NCBI GenBank assembly: GCA_958295905.1
Contig: OY282382.1
Location: 682,001-746,000 of the forward strand
Source of the DNA: an uncultured Vicinamibacterales bacterium
GTDB lineage: Bacteria; Acidobacteriota; Vicinamibacteria; Vicinamibacterales; UBA8438
Length of the DNA stretch: 64,000 nt
Reading direction: 5' to 3'
A program made the position numbers and the translations under genes. This document shows, piece by piece, positions 59,086 through 64,000 of this stretch. Position 1 is the stretch's first letter. Each line of letters begins with the position of its first letter. Below the pieces are notes generated by a model. The model worked only from the letters and a program-made list of their open reading frames with translations. It made no database searches and was not told where the DNA came from.

Positions 59086-60608
59086 CGCGCCACCCCGCTC
59101 CCGAGGAGTCCGGCCGGCAGCGCCGGCTCGATGAATCGTTCCACGACCTCGCCGTTGAAGAGGCCCAGCAGCACGATGCCGGCGGTGATCGCGACCATCG
59201 GCCCGAGCATGGTCCAGGGCGCGTACTGCCGCCGGGGTATCGCGGCGTCCGGGGCCCCGCTCCCCGCTCCGTTCCCGTCCGTGGGGAAGTACAGGTATCT
59301 GAGCACGTTCGCCAGATAGGCGAGGGCCAGCAGGCTGCTCAGCACGATGACCCCGACGAACACCCAGTTGCCGGCCTCGATCGCCCCCAGCATCAGGTAG
59401 AACTTGCTGAAGAAGCCGCCGGTCGGCGGGATTCCGATCATCGCGAACGCGCACACGGTGAACACGAACGTGGTCACCGGCATTTGCCCGGACAGCCCCC
59501 GGAACTCGTGAATCTTCCGGCGGCCGGTCCGATACAGGATCGCCCCCGCGACCAGAAAGAGGCCGCCCTTCATGAATGCGTGGTTCACTAGGTGCAGCAG
59601 GGCGCCGGTATAGCCGGCGGGATTCGCGAGGCCGATGCCGAGCACGATGTAGCCGATCTGCGCCACCGACGAGTACGCCAGCATCCGTTTGAGGTCCGAC
59701 TGGGCGATCGCCATCACCGAGCCCAGGACCATGGCCAGTGCGCCCATCCACCCGAGCACGGTGGTGACCGGAATGATCTCGATCGCGAACCGCGGCTCGA
59801 AGACGAAGAACATGACCCGAATCAGAAGGTACGCCGCCGCCTTGGTGGTGGTCGCCGCGATCAGGGCGCTGACCGCCGACGGGGCGTGCGAGTACGCCCC
59901 CGGCAGCCACGTGTGCATCGGAAAGAGGGCCATCTTGATCGACATGCCGATGACCAGGAAGGCGAATCCGACGAGCACCGCGGGCGATTCGTAGAGGGGG
60001 GGCAGCCGCTCTGCGAGGTCGGCCATGTTCAGGGTGCCGCTGGCGGCGTAGAGATAGCCGACCGCGAGCAGGTAGAACGCGGCGCCGACGGTGCCCAGGA
60101 TGACGTAGCGGAACGCCGAGACGACCGCCGCCCCGCTGCCGATCGACACGAGGGCGTAGCTGGTCAGGGACGTGATCTCGAGGAACACGTAGGCGTTGAA
60201 CATGTCGGCGGTCGACACTAGGCCGATCAGCCCCGCGGCCAGCAGGAGGTAGACGCTGTAGAAGGGAACCTCCTTGGCCGGGATCTCCTGCAGCACGCTG
60301 CGTTTCGAGTAGATGCCGACGAGCAGGGTGATGACCGTGAGCATCAGCAGCATCAGCGCCCCGAGCGCGTCGATGCGGAACTCGATGCCCCAGGGCGGCT
60401 CCCAGCCGCCGAGGTAGTAGTGGAGCGGCCCCCGCAGCGTCACCTCGCGCGCCGCCGCGAACGCCGCCGCGCACGAGAAGGCGAGCGCGGCCAAGGTGAG
60501 GGGATAGACGGCGGACCGGAACCGCCATCCCACCACCGGCAGCAGGAACGCGGCGACGAGCGGCGGCAGGACGACGAGAATCGGGACCGCGGACTGGTGG
60601 ACGTTCAT
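59082..60608 (-). CDS. NuoN/MrpD-like antiporter subunit
   Basis: 508 residues, about 14 hydrophobic segments. AYVFLEITSLTSYALVSIGS (Glu in segment 5, about residue 140), ALFPMHTWLPGAYSHAPSAV (about 225), KRMLAYSSVAQIGYIVLGIG and LLHLVNHAFMKGGLFLVAGA are superfamily motifs. It starts at ATG 60608, just after a CTAG element, and its stop overlaps the next gene's GTG by 4 bp. It most closely resembles MrpD/MbhH-type subunits of the cation-proton antiporter group. Confidence 0.92.
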   Translation of the reverse strand: MNVHQSAVPILVVLPPLVAAFLLPVVGWRFRSAVYPLTLAALAFSCAAAFAAAREVTLRGPLHYYLGGWEPPWGIEFRIDALGALMLLMLTVITLLVGIYSKRSVLQEIPAKEVPFYSVYLLLAAGLIGLVSTADMFNAYVFLEITSLTSYALVSIGSGAAVVSAFRYVILGTVGAAFYLLAVGYLYAASGTLNMADLAERLPPLYESPAVLVGFAFLVIGMSIKMALFPMHTWLPGAYSHAPSAVSALIAATTTKAAAYLLIRVMFFVFEPRFAIEIIPVTTVLGWMGALAMVLGSVMAIAQSDLKRMLAYSSVAQIGYIVLGIGLANPAGYTGALLHLVNHAFMKGGLFLVAGAILYRTGRRKIHEFRGLSGQMPVTTFVFTVCAFAMIGIPPTGGFFSKFYLMLGAIEAGNWVFVGVIVLSSLLALAYLANVLRYLYFPTDGNGAGSGAPDAAIPRRQYAPWTMLGPMVAITAGIVLLGLFNGEVVERFIEPALPAGLLGSGVAR

Positions 60609-60611
60609 GCC

Positions 60612-60723
60612 CTAGTGGTCCGTCACGCCATAATATGCGGACACGGACATCGGCCTGCAGCGTGCAATCGTCGACGAATCACAGCACCGAACACCCGAAC
60701 GTTTAGTCATGGCGACACACTAG
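60612..60723. repeat. CTAG element family 2 with short terminal inverted repeats
   Basis: Bounded by CTAG at 60612-60615 and 60720-60723. The ends read CTAGTGGTCCGTCACGCCAT and, inverted, CTAGTGTGTCGCCATGAC. The interior has no frame. The right-edge TAG on the minus strand is the mnhC stop codon, and the NuoN-like gene starts 4 bp from the left edge, so the element lies inside the operon. Confidence 0.82.
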
Positions 60724-61124
60724 GAGCCCGTGGAGGTGCGGAGGCGCTCCAGCAGCTCGTTCTCTTCCAGGGTGCCGAACTGCCGGTGGATCTGGAGCAG
60801 CAGGGCGAGCGCGACCCCGGTGATCGCGACCCCCACCACGATGGCGGTGAGCATGAGGACGTGGGGAAGCGGGTTGACGTACAGGGCCGCATCGAGCACC
60901 CGGGCGGCGTCCCCGCCGTGACCGTCGAGCACGATCGGGATCGACGCGCCCCGCTTGGCCGAGAGCGAGACCACGAAGAGGATGATCGACCACTGGAAGA
61001 TGTTCATGCCCACCAGCTTTTTGACGAGGTTGGACTTCCCGGTCATCGCGTAGAAGCCGATCATCATGAGCACGATGTAGCCCACCGTGTTGAGGTGCCC
61101 GGCCGCGCCGTCGAGAATCGCCAT
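60720..61124 (-). CDS. mnhC: cation:proton antiporter subunit C (MnhC/MrpC, NuoK-like)
   Basis: 134 residues with three NuoK-like membrane segments: TVGYIVLMMIGFYAMTGKSN, KLVGMNIFQWSIILFVVSLS and PHVLMLTAIVVGVAITGVAL, including the conserved VxxNxxQ-type segment. Its ATG shares its A with the last base of the mnhB stop (TGATG). It ends at a TAG supplied by a CTAG element. It is the usual partner of MrpD. Confidence 0.92.
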   Translation of the reverse strand: MAILDGAAGHLNTVGYIVLMMIGFYAMTGKSNLVKKLVGMNIFQWSIILFVVSLSAKRGASIPIVLDGHGGDAARVLDAALYVNPLPHVLMLTAIVVGVAITGVALALLLQIHRQFGTLEENELLERLRTSTGS

Positions 61125-61546
61125 CAGAACTCCAGCAGGTCGCGGAAGATGGAGAGCATCGCCGCCATCACGGTGATTCCCACCCCGATTTCGATGACGA
61201 GCATGCCGATGCTGCGCGGCTCCGCGAACGGCAGCGGGCCGTAGTCGAGGTAGTTGGCGCCCAGGGCGAGGCAGACCACGCCGAGGCCGGCGAAGAGCAG
61301 CACCCCGGCGCTCGTGGAGGCGTTCAGCGCGGCGGGCGGGATGTGGTGCCGCAGGGTCGCCCGATCCTCGGCCAGCACCAGCAGGACGAAGCTCGCGGCC
61401 AGGATCACCCCGCCCTGGAACCCGCCGCCGGGGCTGCTGTGGCCGTGCATGACGACATAGAGCCCGAAGAGCTGGATGAACGGCACGAGGCTTCGGCACA
61501 CGACCTTGATGATGACGTCCGGCGGCTGCTCCGGGGGAAGGGTCAC
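61124..61546 (-). CDS. mnhB: cation:proton antiporter subunit B (MnhB/MrpB)
   Basis: 140 residues with four hydrophobic segments and the MnhB signature VPFIQLFGLYVVMHGHSSPG then GGFQGGVILAASFVLLVLAE (residues 20-60). GTG start overlaps the MbhE-like stop by 4 bp (GTGA), and its own stop overlaps the mnhC ATG. Confidence 0.93.
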   Translation of the reverse strand: MTLPPEQPPDVIIKVVCRSLVPFIQLFGLYVVMHGHSSPGGGFQGGVILAASFVLLVLAEDRATLRHHIPPAALNASTSAGVLLFAGLGVVCLALGANYLDYGPLPFAEPRSIGMLVIEIGVGITVMAAMLSIFRDLLEF

Positions 61547-61827
61547 TCTTCGTCCTCCTTCAGGCCCGTCCGCAGAATCAGCAGCACCGCGATCGCCCCG
61601 GTGAAGATGACGGTGACCTCGCCCAGGGTGTCGAAGCCGCGGTAGTCGGCGAGCACGGCCGTCACCATGTTCTCCACCCCCGTTTCCTCGAGGCTCGACT
61701 CGATGTAGCGGGGAGAGACATGGGTCGCGGCCGGCGCCGCCGGATCGCCGGTCTCGGCCAAGTCCAGCGACCCCATGATCAGCAGGAGCCCGGTGACGGT
61801 GGTGGCGACGAGGTGGAGAAGCTTCAA
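61543..61827 (-). CDS. MbhE/MrpA-C-terminal-like subunit
   Basis: 94 residues with two membrane segments (LVATTVTGLLLIMGSLDLAE, VTVIFTGAIAVLLILRTGL) around an exposed loop YIESSLEETGVENMVTAVLA then DYRGFDTLGEVTV; TGxxNxVTAxLxxYRxxDTxxE is the hallmark of MbhE and of the MrpA C-terminal module. It starts at TTG 61827, overlapping the MbhD-like stop (TTGA), the only initiator that keeps both genes intact. In bacterial MrpA this region is fused to the NuoL part; here it is separate. Confidence 0.85.
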   Translation of the reverse strand: MKLLHLVATTVTGLLLIMGSLDLAETGDPAAPAATHVSPRYIESSLEETGVENMVTAVLADYRGFDTLGEVTVIFTGAIAVLLILRTGLKEDEE

Positions 61828-62069
61828 TCCCTGCTCACCCGGTCCGTCTTGAAGACGGTGATGACGAAGAACACGGTGGTGACACCGGCACCCACCGCGG
61901 CCTCCGTGAACGCTACGTCGACCGCCCCCATCTCCGTCCACAGGAGACACATGAAGAGGCTGAAGGCGGCCAGCAGCACCACCGAGGCGAGGAGGTCCCT
62001 GACCTGCACCGCGGCGACCGCGCACACCACCGACAGCACCAGCAGCACGAAGTCGAGGGACCAGATCAT
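61824..62069 (-). CDS. MbhD-like subunit (DUF4040)
   Basis: 81 residues with three membrane segments (LDFVLLVLSVVCAVAAVQV, LASVVLLAAFSLFMCLLWTE, FTEAAVGAGVTTVFFVITVF). The pattern AxDVAFTEAAVGAGxxT is the conserved MbhD/DUF4040 motif with the key Glu. The ATG at 62069 overlaps the mnhG stop (ATGA). It corresponds to part of the MrpA C-terminal domain. Confidence 0.88.
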   Translation of the reverse strand: MIWSLDFVLLVLSVVCAVAAVQVRDLLASVVLLAAFSLFMCLLWTEMGAVDVAFTEAAVGAGVTTVFFVITVFKTDRVSRD

Positions 62070-62368
62070 CGATCCTCCCCGCGGGTCCACCCTTCGATGC
62101 GGTTCCGCCTCGCCGCCCGGGCGATCGCGTGGGTGGCGGTGGGGCTTGTGATGAGGATGAAGAGGGCCACGATCAGCAGCTTGGCGCTGGCCAGGACGAG
62201 GCCTTCGTGGCATGCCAGGCCCGTCAGCACGAGCAGGCTGCCCAGCGTGTCGCACTTTCCCGCGGCGTGCATCCGGGTGTAGATGTCGGGGAACCGGATC
62301 AGGCCGACCGCCCCCGTCACCAGGAAGAACACGCCGCCGCAGACCAGCACCATGCCGACGACGGTCAT
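62066..62368 (-). CDS. mnhG: cation:proton antiporter subunit G (MnhG/MrpG)
   Basis: 100 residues, three membrane segments. VGLIRFPDIYTRMHAAGKCD then TLGSLLVLTGLA is the diagnostic MnhG motif. The start overlaps the mnhF stop (ATGA) and its stop overlaps the next ATG, so it is tightly coupled. Confidence 0.94.
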   Translation of the reverse strand: MTVVGMVLVCGGVFFLVTGAVGLIRFPDIYTRMHAAGKCDTLGSLLVLTGLACHEGLVLASAKLLIVALFILITSPTATHAIARAARRNRIEGWTRGEDR

Positions 62369-62655
62369 CGTGCGCGCTCGCTCGTCACGTCCACGCCCTT
62401 GCGCTCGAAGTACCGCGAGAGGGCGAGCGCGCCCACGAAGTTGATCAGGGCGTACAGCAACGCGATGTCGACGAAGAACTCCACGCGGCCGAACAGATGC
62501 CCGGTGAGCACGATCACCGCGATGGTCTTGGTGCCGATGACGTTGACCCCCACGATGCGGTCGATGATGCTCGGTCCGCGGATGACGCGGTACAGCGACA
62601 CCGTCACCGCAGCGAGAATGACGAGCGACGCACCGAGGAAGAATGTGGCTGACAT
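62365..62655 (-). CDS. mnhF: cation:proton antiporter subunit F (MnhF/MrpF)
   Basis: 96 residues with three membrane segments. VIRGPSIIDRIVGVNVIGTK carries the MnhF Asp-Arg motif, and EFFVDIALLYALINFVGALA the C-terminal signature. It starts 19 bp after mnhE and overlaps mnhG by 4 bp. Confidence 0.93.
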   Translation of the reverse strand: MSATFFLGASLVILAAVTVSLYRVIRGPSIIDRIVGVNVIGTKTIAVIVLTGHLFGRVEFFVDIALLYALINFVGALALSRYFERKGVDVTSERAR

Positions 62656-62674
62656 GGAAGTTGCGGGCGGCCGG

Positions 62675-63178
62675 TCAGACGCCGCTCCCGTCGGGCGGCG
62701 CCCCTGCCGGCTGCCGCAACGCCCGGCCGATGCGCCGTTCCATCTCGCCGGTCTGCAGGCTGGCCGCCGACACGTCGCTGACCGCGTGCACGATGAACTC
62801 GTCGCCGACGATGTCCAGGGTGATGGTCCCCGGCGTCAGGGTGATCGCGTTGCCCAGGACCACCTTGGCCACATCGCCCCGCAGGTGGGTTCGGAAGCGG
62901 ACGATCTGCGGGCGAAGCCGGTCGGGCCGGCAGACCAGATAGACCACGTGCAGATTGGCGAGGAAGATCTCGTAGAGCAGCCAGGGCAGAAACCGCACCG
63001 CCCCCCACGCCGCGGCGGGCAGATGCGGCGCCGGCACTTCGGCGAGCAGCAACTTGGACGAACACTGCGCCACGAGGGCGGAGCAGACGAGGCCGAAGGC
63101 GAGGTGGAGCGGGTCGAAATGACCCGACAGCACCAGCCAGACGGCGAACAGCATCACGAAGACGAACAGCTTCCGCAC
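62675..63178 (-). CDS. mnhE: cation:proton antiporter subunit E (MnhE/MrpE)
   Basis: 167 residues from the GTG at 63178, chosen because it gives the normal N-terminal membrane segment KLFVFVMLFAVWLVLSGHFD. The second segment and the soluble MnhE domain follow: LPWLLYEIFLANLHVVYLVC, VLGNAITLTPGTITLDIVGD and FIVHAVSD. It is the first gene of the operon mnhE-F-G-mbhD-mbhE-B-C-nuoN-nuoL-nuoM, all on the minus strand. A promoter upstream was not identified; 105 bp separate it from the helicase gene. Confidence 0.9.
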   Translation of the reverse strand: MRKLFVFVMLFAVWLVLSGHFDPLHLAFGLVCSALVAQCSSKLLLAEVPAPHLPAAAWGAVRFLPWLLYEIFLANLHVVYLVCRPDRLRPQIVRFRTHLRGDVAKVVLGNAITLTPGTITLDIVGDEFIVHAVSDVSAASLQTGEMERRIGRALRQPAGAPPDGSGV

Positions 63179-63283
63179 TGATCCGCATTGTATCCGAGCC
63201 CGGCCCGCCGCCGGCAACCCGGCCGCGGCCCGCGTCCCCCTCCCGCCGGGCGAACCCCGGCGTTTCGGCCCCCGGCGGCCGGC

Positions 63284-64000
63284 TCACGCCGGCGTGAGTT
63301 TCGCGAATTTCGCGCGAAGCGTCTTGCGCCCGACGTCGTTGAAGCGGACCGTCAGCTTCATGTCGTCGGTCAGCGGCTCCACCGAGAGGATGGTGCCCAC
63401 GCCGAACGTCGGGTGCCGGACGCGGGTGCCCGGCGCGACGCTGATCACCGACTGGTCTTCGTCTTCGTAGGCGTAGCCGTAGTCCGGCTGGATCTGCGCG
63501 CGGGCGCCCGGCCGCCGCCCGCCGCCCGCCCGGCCGAACCTCGTCGGGGCCGGCGCCGGCGTCGAGAAGACCGGCTCCACGGGGTCCAGCAGCTCGGCCG
63601 GGATCTCGGCGAGGAAGCGGGAGGGCTCCGACGTCTGATACTCGCCGAAGACGCGGCGGCGGGCCGCGCTGGTGAGCACGAGCCGGGTCTGGGCCCGGGT
63701 CATCCCCACGTAGCACAGCCGGCGCTCTTCCTCGAGGGCGTCCTCGTCGTCGCGGGACCGCATGTGGGGAAAGAGCCCCTCCTCGAGGCCGACGATGAAC
63801 ACGACCGGAAACTCGAGCCCCTTCGCCGCGTGCAGGGTCATGAGCCAGATGCGGGCGTCCTCGGAGCCCTTTTCCTCGTCGGTTTCCGACAGCAGCGACA
63901 GCCGATCGACGAAGCCGTTCAGCGACGCGTCCGACTCGCGGATCTCGTAGTCGCGCGCCGCCGAGACGAGCTCCATCAGGTTGTCGAGACGCCCGTCGGC
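63284..64000 (-). CDS. UvrD/PcrA-type DNA helicase, C-terminal part (5' end outside window)
   Basis: The frame runs off the right edge, so the gene begins beyond 64000. Visible are the superfamily 1 motifs V and VI: IWLMTLHAAKGLEFPVVFIV (about residue 45 of the visible part), ERRLCYVGMTRAQTRLVL; upstream residues belong to domain 2. After motif VI a Pro/Ala linker leads to the PcrA/UvrD C-terminal module VAPGTRVRHPTFGVGTILSV with LTVRFNDVGRKTLRAKFAKL, which binds RNA polymerase in PcrA. This tail separates UvrD/PcrA from Rep and RecB types. Function: unwinding in repair and removal of roadblocks. Confidence 0.93.
   Translation of the reverse strand, partial: ADGRLDNLMELVSAARDYEIRESDASLNGFVDRLSLLSETDEEKGSEDARIWLMTLHAAKGLEFPVVFIVGLEEGLFPHMRSRDDEDALEEERRLCYVGMTRAQTRLVLTSAARRRVFGEYQTSEPSRFLAEIPAELLDPVEPVFSTPAPAPTRFGRAGGGRRPGARAQIQPDYGYAYEDEDQSVISVAPGTRVRHPTFGVGTILSVEPLTDDMKLTVRFNDVGRKTLRAKFAKLTPA

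Overview
The window is a high-GC bacterial chromosome segment centred on the replication origin. The origin-type gene cluster runs pyrF, rsmG/mnmG, mnmE, khpB (jag), yidC, yidD, rnpA, rpmH | dnaA, dnaN, gyrB, gyrA, with parA/parB and three parS sites on its left flank. The envelope is diderm: there are lipoproteins, a predicted outer-membrane beta-barrel, a SurA-type chaperone and a Wzm/Wzt-type exporter. Together with the tandem DUF1501 and DUF1800 genes, GTG/TTG starts and a polar F1 operon without Fo, this suggests Acidobacteriota (Vicinamibacteria-like). That placement is an inference from gene content, not a phylogeny.

Layout. 0-10.8 kb: DsbD-like reductase (cut by the left edge), a lipoprotein, a lipid kinase, a GAF protein, a FabZ-like dehydratase, a CYCXC/PCYCGC-family gene with an in-frame TGA that looks like a selenocysteine codon, a hybrid histidine kinase, a FliA-type sigma factor, an orphan kinase-dimerisation protein, an excisionase-type HTH protein and an NtrC-type regulator. 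10.8-20.4 kb: DUF1501/DUF1800, cupin, dusB, peptidyl-prolyl isomerase, mfd. 20.4-28.8 kb: polysaccharide ABC exporter, PP2C phosphatase, F1 ATP synthase (atpHAGDC). 28.9-31.5 kb: parB and parA, separated by an IS630-type remnant. 31.5-36 kb: a degenerate accessory strip with a deleted group II intron, an intact beta-barrel gene and an IS256-type remnant. 36-54.3 kb: the origin cluster. 54.4-63.2 kb: a lipoprotein and a ten-gene Mrp/Mbh-type cation-proton antiporter operon. 63.3-64 kb: the 3' end of a UvrD/PcrA helicase.

Two observations stand out. First, the CYCXC-family gene continues in frame past its TGA for 49 codons. The TGA takes the place of the first cysteine of a CxxC motif (UxxC), and a stem-loop sits directly downstream, as expected of a bacterial SECIS. 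Second, small intergenic repeats recur through the window and are repeatedly bounded by CTAG. The TAG of that CTAG is the stop codon of the neighbouring gene for parA, atpC, rpmH, dnaN, mnhC and an orphan 69-aa gene. At yidC the stop abuts the element without a CTAG, and dnaA now terminates inside a copy. One copy lies about 60 bp from an IS630-type transposase remnant, and the IS630 family is known for CTAG/TA targets. An IS630-mobilised MITE family that uses stop codons as landing sites is therefore a testable explanation.

All coordinates come from reading the sequence. No database search or folding calculation was run.
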